Positions 36,299-46,568 of a stretch of 64,000 nt of DNA are shown here, one piece after another. Made by a program: the position numbers and the translations under genes. Source of the stretch: Lunularia cruciata. Lineage: Eukaryota > Streptophyta > Marchantiopsida > Lunulariales > Lunulariaceae. The stretch covers positions 39,785,034-39,849,033 of the forward strand of contig OX419762.1 of the NCBI GenBank assembly GCA_948567375.1, given 5' to 3'. Every line of letters begins with the position of its first letter. Position 1 is the first letter of the stretch. The notes below the pieces were generated by a model. That model was not told the DNA's origin. It ran no database searches and was given only the letters and a program-made list of their open reading frames with translations.

Positions 36299-39200
36299 TC
36301 TTGGTTGCATCTTTAATCTCTCAGGTAGAAACCATACCCAGAAGAGAGTAACAAGCACTGATTCGCAGTCTGGTCACAAATTCACACTCCTTAATCACAA
36401 ATCCTTCAATTCTTTCCAAACAATCTTGATTGTGATGATTCAAGCTCTCCCAAAAACGGCACTTCATTGCAAAACAACTTTGCCTCAGAATTGTGTTCCA
36501 CCCCTCCACTGAAGGTACAACTTCCTCGATTGAAATTGCTTCACATCAACTTCACACTGCACTCACAAATGCAGAATACTACCAACACTACAATTCCTCT
36601 CAGATCTGTCAAGGCATTGCTTTGATTGCACTTCACTCAGGATCAAACACACAGAATGAAGATCAAGGCTACGGAATCCAACATCCAACAAACACTCTGA
36701 CTTGCACTTTGAATTTCTCCAAACACTCACAAACACAAGTACAATGTTGATACTCAGAATCAAGCTCAAGCAACGAGCACTACTTCACAGCACTTTGCTT
36801 TATCTATTCTCAGAAATAATGAGCACTAAACAACATTTGATTGTGAAGGCCACTCTTAAATAGTGAATCAATCGACAGTCTTAACAACTATACCATTCTA
36901 CAACAACTCTTCTAACCTGCAAATCCAAAATGACAATGCACCTCTTCATATCTGCCTCTTCAAATCTCAAATCTGTTACTAATCCGATCCGATGTCTACT
37001 TCGTCCTCGGCTTTCAAACCCAAACCCAAAGTAACTTTACTTCCTAATATTCTGTCCTCAGGTTTCACATCTTCTACTTCTTCTACCAGATCCAGCAATT
37101 CTTTTTCCTGATCTGAAATTCCACTAGTGGGTAATCTATCTAACTCCTTATCTCCCGACCCACTCTTCTCTAATGTCTCCATTGGTAACTCCAAAGACAT
37201 TTGTACTCCTACGTTATTTACTTCGGGTTTTGCTTGAACATCTTTCCAAAGCTTTTCTATCTCTATTTTCACTAAGTCTAATCTAATTGAAATGTTATCC
37301 TCTACTTCTAAAATCTTCCTATCTACTCGAGTCCTTAAACTAATCAACAAGGCGTTCAAATCAGTGTCTTTTGCCTGTCTTTGCCTTGTCTCCTGCACCA
37401 ACAATTTAAACTCGTGCAATCTTGTCTCTTCAATTTGAACGCTGGCCTCTATACTCAACATTGCATTCATCTAGAGGACAATCTCCTTTATCGGCTCCAA
37501 TCTTGTCTTCCTTCCTCGTTCCTGATCTGCAAGCCAGTCCTCTCGATACATCGCCAACTCCTCGAACTTGGCTTTCACCCACTCCTTCTTCTCTTTCTAG
37601 ACAACCTTCTCCTCTTGATTACAAAGTAACTCTTGTAATCGGTCTTCTTCTCTGTATCGTGCCGCCGACTCTCATTGCTAGAGTTGCTTCTTCTCCTCGA
37701 CACTCTCCATCACTCTATTGAGCTCCTGATCCTTTGCAGCTACTCTCGCCATAGCATAGATTACTTCTACTCTTGAATCAGCAAACTGCTGCTTCAAGAT
37801 CTCATACTCCACTACTTGTCTCTCCCTTGCTATGTCACTCTTCTTCACAAGATCCTCTTGATAATTTACCTCTCTCTTCAGGTCTTCAATTACCTGACTT
37901 CTCACCACTGCCTCTGCTTGCAGCACTTCCCTTTCCTCCTCTCCTCGGGTTACACTCTTTTTCAACTCCAAGTTCTCTTCTTCTAATTGCGCTAATACCT
38001 GCAACACAATCGTCACCTCCGGACATGTTGACTGCATCTCCCTCTTCTTGCACTCCAACCTCACCAACAATGGACACACGATTTCTTGCTAGTACTCCAC
38101 TCCATTTCTTGCACCTACTTCTTCCGGCATAGAAATCTCCCTCCTTACCTCTTCTTCACCCGATACTCACCTTCTCCTCTGTAGTCTTTGTATCGGAATT
38201 GATGCCTCACTTCCCGAGCTTTTGCTTACCTCGTCTTTTGCTTTACTCGGCACCGCTTCACACTTTGTCTTACGTCTTGAGCGAACTCCTCGCTGTACTG
38301 CGATCTTCTTTTCTTCGGGCACAGTTACTTTGTCTTCCAACTGTGTATGAACTTCTTCTTCTTCTGCTTCTTCAGCCAATGGAGCCGATGTCATTTCTCT
38401 CCCTTCATCACTATTGCTACTCGTATCCCCACTCTGCAACGTTAGCTCAAGCTCTTCCTTGTGTTCCAAGTCTTCAGTCTTGAGCTCGGCATCTCCTTCT
38501 GAGTCTTCGTCCTCCGACTCAATTACCACCATTCCTTGCCTCGTGTTGCCTCTCCGCGTCTTCCAAGGTTTCTTGATATCTTTGGCTTCACCTTGTGAAC
38601 CTCTCTTCTTTGTTGTCAGAGTACTTACTTCTATCTCCACGCTCTTACCCGTCTTTGTGTTGTAATCATCCGTGCTTCGGATTTGGAGAATGTACTATTG
38701 TTCCTCCACGTTGACTTCTCTTCTTAAGTCGGGATGGAAGTGAGACACCATTCTGTTTTGCTCCGCCAAATTGAGCAAATTCAACCCAAGGTAGAAATGT
38801 GCTGCAAACGATACGATGTAGTGTAGAAGCGACTTATCCCTCAAATTCTACACCATCTGTCGCGTCCTCCCATGGAAGCACCTCGCCCAATTAATAGGTT
38901 CTCCTGCAAACAACTTATGGAAGAACACCGCTTTGTGTTTCATCACATAAGTGTTCTCTCCGGCTTCAAGATTGCCATGAGAGCACTCACAATCCCTCTC
39001 TTCACTGGATCCTTGTAACTCTCAACCTTATACTCATTCTTTGTTCTCTTCGAAGAGAAAGCGTCTTTCACCTCCTGAGTCTCCTGAGCTATCTCTCCCT
39101 TCCCCAAGAACGTGGCTCCCTGCTCCGAGCTTGCCTCCTTCTTGAGTACAAGTCTCCAATCCAACCCTGTCCAGCGAGCCGGATTTCCTCTCTTCCCTTC

Positions 39201-39941
39201 TTCCTCGGGTCCATCGAGACACTTACTCTTGATGATTTTTGTCATGAATCCTGGAAAGCTTACATTCCAGTTCCATGCCAGAAATGTGATCCAAAGTCGG
39301 CTCAAGACCGCGATCCTCGCTATTACGTCTAACTTCTAAATCGCATGATTTCTCACTGTGAATTCGGAGTTTTTCTTTCCTCCTCCCATCTCTTCTACTT
39401 TCTCACTCTCTCTTGATTTCACTCTTGCGACTTCTCCCTTGCGCACTAACACAATTCCAACTCTATTTCCCTTCCCCCGGTCACCTACAAGACGACTTCT
39501 CAACGGCGAAGGAAAACTACTCGACATTTTGTCGTTGCAAGTTTGATTTTTATAGAGTTGCGCTTCTTCATCTTCCGTCACTTCAAGTTTCTACCGAGAA
39601 ATCACACCTCTTGCATGCACCTGTCACTGTCAAACAACCTTCCCGCGTATGGGCTGCCAGTTTTTGAACGGTCCCTTTTTGAATTTCTTGCCCCGACGAA
39701 AGGTTGTTAGACTGTCTTTGCTTTGGGTTGAGCTCCCCTTGATACGAAGACATTTTACTTTGGGTTGTATGCTAACAGGGCATTTCTGAGTACTTCGCCT
39801 TATGACCCAAAGTCACTTTACTTTGGGTTTCATCCCGAAGACTCTTTTCTTCGCCTTCTTTGGCCATACAGGTGCAATACAACTTCTCTATACACTTCTT
39901 CTCCTTTATTTTGAAAAAAACAAAAAAATATGGGCACCACA
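36299..39941 (-). mobile_element. Group H element, long copy (3' end truncated)
   Basis: Minus strand starts TGTGGTGCCC at 39941 inside a group A LTR and carries the full-length coiled-coil gene. It then follows the shared H 3' region to CTGAGAGATTAAAG near 36317. The last ~100 bp to GTTGTCACA are missing. It is 1.8 kb longer than the 9796 and 19314 copies because the gene middle is present. Confidence 0.7.
36979..39527 (-). pseudogene. Group H coiled-coil protein, full-length pseudogene
   Basis: Starts MSSSFPSPLRSRLVGD at 39527. The N-terminal part (to about 38700) contains FHKLFAGEPINWARCFHGR and YIVSFAAHFYLGLNLLNLAEQNRM. The middle is acidic and Lys/Glu-rich (38640-38170), then comes a long heptad-like coiled coil (38079-37500) and an acidic C-terminus ending DEVDIGSD. 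It would be about 850 residues. One frameshift near 38950 and several in-frame stops break it. Where the 62047 copy is open the stops are mostly CAG-to-TAG, CGA-to-TGA or TGG-to-TAG. Function unknown: the shape recalls a structural or Gag-like protein but no known domain was recognised. Confidence 0.65.
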
Positions 39942-40242
39942 ATTTGCAACACCTAAGCTAGTTTGCTAGGATGCTTGAGTGATTATCTTGGCAATGACCA
40001 TTTTATTATTGGTTATTCATGGACTACTTATTAATGGCTATCTATTCAATTAGGGTTTTTTTTTTTTGCACTGCTGGAGCCATTAGTTACTTTTTTATTA
40101 TTGTTAGATATGTTGTTAAGGTTGGACTCTTTTGGTCTTCCCAAGGTATAATTCAAACTGGAGTTTCATAAAGCTCACCTCTTTCATGTTGAGCCTCTAA
40201 GCCCTTGGTTATGGTGGAAAGAGTTGGTGGGTGTAACATAGA
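39942..40242 (+). repeat. Partial group A LTR ahead of element A
   Basis: ATTTGCAACACCTAAGCTAGTTTG ... TGTTGAGCCTCTAAGCCC matches the first ~300 bp of the LTR at 40243 and the partial at 29004-29338. The H element at 36299-39941 was inserted into its start. Confidence 0.65.
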
Positions 40243-41620
40243 TGTCACGCCATTTGTAGTTCCGCATCTAGATGCTCGGACACTGGAGTTCCAGTGATGG
40301 TAGTTAGAGTTATTCTAGCTGTTTCTCAGGGACTACTTTCCGACGGTTAGATTTCGTGTTTGGGGTACTGACTTCACGGTGGGGCCCACCGTCACTTTGC
40401 ACCATTTGCACCGTCGAGTGTGCCGTCAGCGGGACCGTTAGGGTTTCAGGGCTAGCTCGAGTCCAGGGGGTATAGTTTCAAAGTGAGCTCCAGAGAGCTC
40501 ACTTCTCTGATGTTGAGCCTTCGAGTTCCTGGCTATGGTGGACAGAGGCCGGCGAGCGTCACCTGGATTCTCTATGCTTGAGTGGGTGTGGCTTGACTGT
40601 AATCAGTGCCTAGTTGTTGGCAGTTTATAGAGTGACAGATCAAGTACTGATCTGAATTGAGTTGAGTTGAAAGTGTTAAGCAATCTGATTACATCAGAGA
40701 AGTGAAGTCAGGGGGAAATCGGGTGCAGGAACGTTGAGTGTTGGTGGTATCTCCAAGCTCGGTGGATCGTGGTAGCTCGATTCAGGTTCTATGTTTCCCT
40801 AGTGTGCAGAAGCTCGTGTAGTTGATGCAAATTTGGCAGTTAGGCGGACGGTGTGCGGAAGCGCTGGCCAAATTTCGAGCAAAGAAGGAGCAATTTTCGA
40901 GCAGTGTTGTGATTTTGAGCTCAGGAGGTGAAGGCAGGACCAATTTGCTGCGAGTTGGGCTCAGAAAGTGAAATTGAAGGTGGAGTTGGAAAGCTCTTCT
41001 CATGAAATTGTGATTTGGAAAAACCCGTTTTGTCAATTTGGCTCGAGTGGAAAGTTAGCGGGGGATTTGGCGGACATCCATCTTTAGGGTTTACGTCAGA
41101 TTTTACGTCAGATTTACGTCAGATTTTGGGCCAGAATTGGAGGAGTTTCGCTGTTTGGCCAGATTTGGAGAAGTTTCGCTAGTTTGGAGGAGTTTCACAG
41201 ATTTGGAGAAGTTTCACCAATTTTGGAGGAGGTTCGAAGTGGCAACAAGAAAGGCCTCATTTGGCTGAATTTTGGCGTTTAGAGGCATAGGGCTGTGGGC
41301 TATGAGAGGCTACGAAGGCCTAGAAGGGCCAGCAAGCCAGCTTGCTGGCGTGAGGCTAGCTAGTTTAGTGTAGATCTTGGTCATTAGTTGGCAAAATCTG
41401 CCTTTCTTGCTAGATTGTGCGCAACAGGGTTTGACCCCTAGATCTCTTGTTCCTAGACTGGTGCCCTAGCCAACTGGTCCACCCTCACTTGTTGTCATAG
41501 TGACTGTGCCACTGTTATCTATACACATGTAGCTTTGGCTAGGAGAGGCAGTTTGATCCCATTCTTGGTGATCCTGGTAGCTTAGGACTTAGATACGAAC
41601 TACTCTTATGTCAAATGCCA
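40243..41620 (+). repeat. Group A 5' LTR (1378 bp)
   Basis: TGTCACGCCATTTG...AAATGCCA, ending two bases before the PBS. Colinear with 27689-29003. Includes triple ACGTCAGATTT repeats (41093-41125) and repeated GGAGAAGTTTC/GGAGGAGTTTC segments (41140-41235). Confidence 0.75.
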
Positions 41621-41622
41621 AA

Positions 41623-41637
41623 TGGTGGCAGAGTCAG
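41623..41637 (+). promoter_or_regulatory. Candidate primer-binding site, initiator-Met-like
   Basis: TGGTGGCAGAGTCAG agrees with the initiator-Met complement TGGTATCAGAGCCAG at 12 of 15 positions. It is placed just after the LTR end in both A copies. Confidence 0.55.
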
Positions 41638-42225
41638 TCCCGTGTTGTGTTATGAGATGGAGGGTTTTCGTTTAGATTTCTTGTGATTGGATCCCCTCCA
41701 TTCTCTGCTTCCTGTTTGTGCACCACGTTTGTGTGAGGTGCCTTGACTTTTGAGCGTTGGTGCTCTGGTGTGCTCTCGGTGGTGAGGCTGGAGTGATGAC
41801 CAGTCAGACTACCTTTGTTTCTCTCCGGTGAGGCAGGAAGTGATGACCTGCAGACCGTGAGAGTGCGTGTTATGATGGCAGGTTACAGGTTGCCCTTCCC
41901 CTAGTGTAGTTATCTCGGTTAGAGTTACATTAGTGGGTGGTGTCTAGTTGGTGTTGGCACTTGGTGGGGCACTTGCAGTTGCGACTTGCGGTTGCAGTTG
42001 GTGGTTCGGGTTTGCTGTTGCAGTTACGTGGTCACGACGGAGTTCTTTGGAGATTCCAGAGGAGTTAGCCCTGCAGTACGCATTGGGTTTACTCGGAGTG
42101 GTGCTCGGTATCAGCCTGTATCTCAGGTCCCAGTGAGGAAGGAGATTGACTCTGAGTTGGAGTTTGACACAGGAGCTGATTCAGTTGAGAGTGCACTTGG
42201 TGTGTCCGCACCATTGTTGTGGGAC

Positions 42226-42704
42226 ATGGACGAGATTTATGGGGCCTCCAAAGGGCCTAGGCGTTACTCTGGTACAATGGGTACTATTGAGTTGGATGAT
42301 TTCATCCAGGAGTTCGATAGTTGGTGTGATCTGCAGCAGATGCGGAACCCGACTTTGTTCACACCCTTCATGGCATGGAAGGGGTTGTTTCAGCACTTGG
42401 AGGGTCCACCGATGGACGACTACCATGAGTTGAGGAGAGCTCATTTGGAGGAGATTGAGTTATGGAGACAGTATTGGTCTCCACACTATGTCTCCATCAC
42501 TTCAGGTTCGGTGGCCAAGAGTAGGTCGGCTGTACCTACGAGTTCTAGCTCGAGTAGTGTTGGTGGAGCTAGTGGAGGTGCACTAGTTGGAGATAGTGCT
42601 ACTACGAGTGGAGGTACCGCTGCAGGAGGTGGTGTGGTACCAGGGTTTAACCCCATGGTGGAGTTCTTCCTATGTTTGAGGCAGAACTACCAGGGAGCGC
42701 GGAC
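42226..42704 (+). pseudogene. Element A gag, N-terminal half (interrupted by element B)
   Basis: The frame is open from 41986, but the first ATG is at 42226 (MDEIYGASKG), and MDEI is also kept in the decayed copy. Capsid-type segments: IELDDFIQEFDSW, MAWKGLFQHLEG, DDYHELRRAHLEEIELWRQYW, then a Ser/Gly-rich linker and FNPMVEFFLCLRQNYQG. Element B enters after 42704. Skipping B and the 4-base duplication (GGAC/AGAC), the same frame resumes at 50510. Alternative: a non-ATG start upstream. Confidence 0.75.
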
Positions 42705-43383
42705 TGTAACACCCATTTGTGCATGTGTGTGGTATTGTGATATTTAGCTTAGTATTACAAGTACTTAAGAGATATTATTTATATAGAGATAAAGGATGGT
42801 TCTATATTAGTCATGGTTAGCTAAAGTTAGTCATAGCTAAGATAGATGGGACCTTACTTTAGAGGAAGTAGAAAAGATGAGCACCACTATTTTGGATTTT
42901 AGTGTGTTGACTTGGTATTATTCCTAGGTGTTTGGCTTTGGGGAAAGAGTTGAGAACTCTTGGGCCCGCAAGCCTTTTTGTTTTGGATTCTTCTTTAGTC
43001 CAAGGATAGCCCATGTGAAGGAATCCTTGCTTTAGTGGTTGGGTCAAGATAAGGGGAATATGCCCATGTGAATGGATATTCCTTTCTACTTTTTGACTTT
43101 ACTTGACTTTTAGTCTAGTAACTTGAGTTACTACGGTAATTAGTAACTTTGGTACGTAACTATTTCACAAGTATATAAACAAGGTGTGAGGAGGTACTCA
43201 TCATCCTTTCATTTGCAATTATCTCTCTCTCATTGAGTTCTCTAGTGAGCAATGTCTTGAGTCTTGGAGTGTTAGCCTTGGAGGAGTATGATGGAGTTGG
43301 GGTTCCTTGCCTTCTTAGTCCATGGTGCGCTACCATAATAGCCATCAGAGGTTCATCCTGAGTGAGAGACAGGCCGGCTCACA
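42705..43383 (+). repeat. Group B 5' LTR (679 bp)
   Basis: TGTAACACCC...GGCTCACA. Contains the TATA box at 43172-43178 and a repeated TTGACTTT/TTGACTTTT motif near 43094-43121. Confidence 0.97.
43172..43178 (+). promoter_or_regulatory. TATA box of group B LTR
   Basis: TATATAA, about 210 bp before the LTR end, identical at 50294-50300 and kept in the older B LTRs. Transcription would start about 30 bases downstream (inference). Confidence 0.6.
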
Positions 43384-43387
43384 TTTT

Positions 43388-43406
43388 TGGTTCCGTTGCC
43401 GGGACC
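43388..43406 (+). promoter_or_regulatory. Primer-binding site, tRNA-Asp-like
   Basis: TGGTTCCGTTGCCGGGACC, five bases after the LTR. It resembles the complement of plant tRNA-Asp with a few changes. Confidence 0.75.
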
Positions 43407-44219
43407 TCTCTAGAAGGCAAGATAATGTTCCGCGTCCAATTCTACATTAGGCAGAAGGAGGCTATGAGAGCTCACTTGGAGAGAACATTAGGAGAGGAGA
43501 GGGCTGAACTTATGTTAGAGAACCAAGATCCATTTGTATACCCTGTAGTTCATTATGATGTCTTTGAGGTGATTTTGTACATCTTGTACACATGAGAGGA
43601 ATTGGAGAGATTGTGTGAGGTGGATTGCAGATTTTGGGGATTAAGGTGATTTTGGGCAAAATCTCAAGTTTGAGATCTGGACTTGAGATTTCTACACATG
43701 ATAGCTTGGGTTATCTTTCAATTAGCACACTTGAAATTATTGAGAGAGCTTCTATGCGCATTGGGCTAGAATTTTTGAAAGGTGATAGGGTAAAGTGCTC
43801 CCGCAACTGCATGCTCTCTGGAAAATTGTACAGAGTCTGCCATTTCTTCAATTTTCAGTGAATCGTCCTGAAAATTTCCAAGAAAATTCAGTGCATTGTA
43901 TCCTACCTGCTGCCACAAAAATTACAGAGAGATCGTTTTTGTGCAGGGCGTTATGAGTTTTTGAAGTGAGGGGGGTGGTTTTCAGACCAAATCTGAAATA
44001 TGGGTGCTGAATAGAAAGGTGTCTAGGCCAAATGGCTCGATGAAAAGATCTGAAATTTTGCAGGGAGGGACGCCCTGGAGTTGTGATCAAGTGTGGAAAA
44101 TTTAAGAGGAGTGTGACATATTGGTTGGGAGATTTGAGTGACATTGTGAGGAAGGGTCAATTCTGCAGAGTGGAGATCTCATGCATGAGAAGTTTGAGAT
44201 CAACAAAAAGCATGTTTGA

Positions 44220-44717
44220 GTGTTTAGATTCATCTTGGGGAACATGGAGGGTCATCAAGAGTGGAAATTGAGATTATGCAAGGTTCCCCAAGGGTTTGAG
44301 GTGATTGTAGGGGTGGATTTGAGGAAAAGAGAGTTTACAATAGAATTTGAAGAGAGTGTTGAGAGGATCCAAAAACCTACACCACTTGGAGGAAAGAGTG
44401 AGTCTAAGTGCTTTCTATGTGGAGAGAAGGGACATAAGGCAAGTTCATGTCCATTGACCTTTGAGAGCAAGAGATTGAGGGAAAGGAGAGGCTTACTTGA
44501 CTTGGGTTTGCATGTTGGACCTTCTTCACCAAGATTGGGAGGGAGAAGATCTAAGACCAAGGAGTTGTGTGAGGTTTGTGGAGTTGAAGGACTTCCAAAA
44601 GGACATGAGTGTAGTGGAGTAAAAGCACTTTTGGAAACTTTGGTGAAGGATCTTGGAGAGAGTCTTAGTACAGCTACAGAAATACTACCACCTTCATCAG
44701 CTAGTTCTCAAGATTAG
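44220..44717 (+). CDS. Group B leader ORF, CCHC zinc-knuckle protein
   Basis: About 165 codons, open without a good ATG at the 5' end (the open frame begins at GTG), so the true start is uncertain and may lie in the open segments at 43625-43861 or 44083-44271 in other frames. Contains EWKLRLCKVPQGFEVIVGVDLR, a canonical zinc knuckle CFLCGEKGHKASSC, a basic stretch and a second Cys cluster CEVCGVEGLPKGHEC. It lies between the PBS and gag, unlike standard gypsy layout. The copy at 256-720 keeps the Cys clusters. Likely nucleic-acid binding; role unknown. Confidence 0.55.
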   Translation: MFRFILGNMEGHQEWKLRLCKVPQGFEVIVGVDLRKREFTIEFEESVERIQKPTPLGGKSESKCFLCGEKGHKASSCPLTFESKRLRERRGLLDLGLHVGPSSPRLGGRRSKTKELCEVCGVEGLPKGHECSGVKALLETLVKDLGESLSTATEILPPSSASSQD

Positions 44718-44951
44718 TGATGGAGATAATCTTTCAACTTATGGATAAACTATCCATGAGAGTTAGATTAATATGCACTCTAGGATTTGATGTTGCTATA
44801 GAAATCTTGGAGCAACCTGAACCTTTTGTGTTCCCTAGAGTGGATTATTCTCAGATGGTGTTAGTCATGTATATACTCTATTAGTAATAGAGTGAGAGAA
44901 AAAAAAAAAAAAATTTTTTTTGAGAGAAAAGAAAGATAGTGAGGGGTTAAG

Positions 44952-46568
44952 ATGGGGAAACTTCCGGTTTTCTTTGGCAAGGATGGAGAAGATGTGGAGG
45001 CCTTTGTGAGAGACTTCAAGAGAGCTTGCATAGGAAACAATGAGAGGAGGAAGAATGAGTGGGCCTCATTATTACCAGATTTCTTTGAGGATGCAGCACT
45101 TACATGGTATGAGTCAGAATACCAAAAGAGAGAGAGGAGAGAGGGGGAAGAGGAGTCTTGGGAGACTTTGACTTCAGCACTCATTGAGAACTTTCTTCCT
45201 GATGAGAGTTATGAGAGATTGATGAGTGAGGTTACATTTCTCAAGCAAGGAGATGGAGAGAAAGTGAGGGTCTATGTGGAAAGAGTGGAAAAGTTGGAGT
45301 CCAGATTTCGCATAGTGTTGAGGAAGGGTGGGGATGATGTGGAGACTACAATGATTGGCATAGGGGCCATGCTCACCAAGAATTTTGTGGGAGGATTGAG
45401 AACACAAATTAGAACCAAGGTGAGATATGAGAAACCTTCTTCCAAGGTTAAAGCTATCAAGATCGCAATTTGTATGGAGGAGAGTTTGGAAGGGGATGAG
45501 AGTGATTTGGTGGTGAAGGAGGTTGTGCATCCTCCTCAAGGCTACAAGTATGGTGGAACTTCTGATACTTTGGTGACAAGGGTTGCACCACAAGTAGTAG
45601 TTGCTCCAGTTCTTGCACCTCCACCAAAAGATCCACTCCAAACCATCACAGAACAACTTGCGGATCTCAAGATCAATGTGGTGCAACTATGGGAGAAGAG
45701 AGAGGTGGATCAGAATGTAGGGAGAGGGCCTAGGAGTTATGGAAACTATCCATATAGAGGAGGCCAACCAGCCAACAATTTCAATGATAGAAATTGTTTT
45801 GGTTGTGGAGGAAGAGGCCATATCCAAAGGAATTGCCCAAATTCCACTTACCATGGAGGAAGGGGTTATGAGGGAGCCAATAGAGGGAAAGAGGGAGGTA
45901 GTGAAACCCAAGTGGCTCCTAATCCCAACAAAGGTAAGGAGATAGCATCCATAGATGTGGTTGAGAGCAAGTATGAGAAGGGAGAGTGCTCAAACTCCAA
46001 GGGTCCTAATTTGGAGCTTTTGGCACAAGAGAAGAAGAGAGCTCGTTTTGCAGAGGATGTTCACTCTTCTCAAGGATTTACTTCAAGCAAGGATACTCCT
46101 ATGTCTACTAGGAGCACTCGCACCTCAGCACCATCAACAACAAAGACTCCAAGGAAGAAGTTGGGGATGGAGGACTTCTTGATCTCAAAGCAACAATGGA
46201 ACTACAATGTGTTGGAGGATGTTGGTAGTCACAAGGCTAACATCACAGTGGGCCAATTAATTGCTTTGAACCCTACCTTGAGAAAGGAGCTTAGAGGTGG
46301 TTTGAGTTCTACAAGGAGCAAGAAGAAGAAGAAGGCAAAATTTCCAGTATCAATGGGGGTGGTGGATGCCAAGCCAGCACCATGGGAGGCTTGTGAATAT
46401 GCCTCCAAGATTGATGTGAGAGTGAATGGTCACAACATCAAGGATGCATTGGTTGATGGAGGATCAGCAGTGAATGCCATGTCAGAAAGGTTGATGAAGA
46501 AGTTGGGTATGATACCCTCAAGACCTTCAACATTTGTGGTGAGCATGGCAAACAAGCAACAAGTTTGA
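44952..46568 (+). CDS. Group B Gag and first half of protease
   Basis: 538 codons from MGKLPVFFGKDGEDVEAF. Capsid region (residues 1-160: DAALTWYESEYQ, LTSALIENFLPDESYERLM, YVERVEKLESRF), nucleocapsid zinc knuckle CFGCGGRGHIQRNC at about 281-294, then a linker and the protease active site LVDGGSAVNAMS near residue 501. Gag packages the RNA and the protease processes the polyprotein. It ends at TGA 46566-46568, but the same frame goes on at once into the rest of protease and RT. The TGA probably came from CGA (QQVRPVG expected). Confidence 0.93.
   Translation: MGKLPVFFGKDGEDVEAFVRDFKRACIGNNERRKNEWASLLPDFFEDAALTWYESEYQKRERREGEEESWETLTSALIENFLPDESYERLMSEVTFLKQGDGEKVRVYVERVEKLESRFRIVLRKGGDDVETTMIGIGAMLTKNFVGGLRTQIRTKVRYEKPSSKVKAIKIAICMEESLEGDESDLVVKEVVHPPQGYKYGGTSDTLVTRVAPQVVVAPVLAPPPKDPLQTITEQLADLKINVVQLWEKREVDQNVGRGPRSYGNYPYRGGQPANNFNDRNCFGCGGRGHIQRNCPNSTYHGGRGYEGANRGKEGGSETQVAPNPNKGKEIASIDVVESKYEKGECSNSKGPNLELLAQEKKRARFAEDVHSSQGFTSSKDTPMSTRSTRTSAPSTTKTPRKKLGMEDFLISKQQWNYNVLEDVGSHKANITVGQLIALNPTLRKELRGGLSSTRSKKKKKAKFPVSMGVVDAKPAPWEACEYASKIDVRVNGHNIKDALVDGGSAVNAMSERLMKKLGMIPSRPSTFVVSMANKQQV

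Noticed and set aside
37381-38665. Plus-strand ORFs over the group H gene
   Set aside because: Ser/Leu/Pro-rich shadows of the acidic coiled-coil gene on the minus strand. The minus frame is the one conserved between the two long copies.
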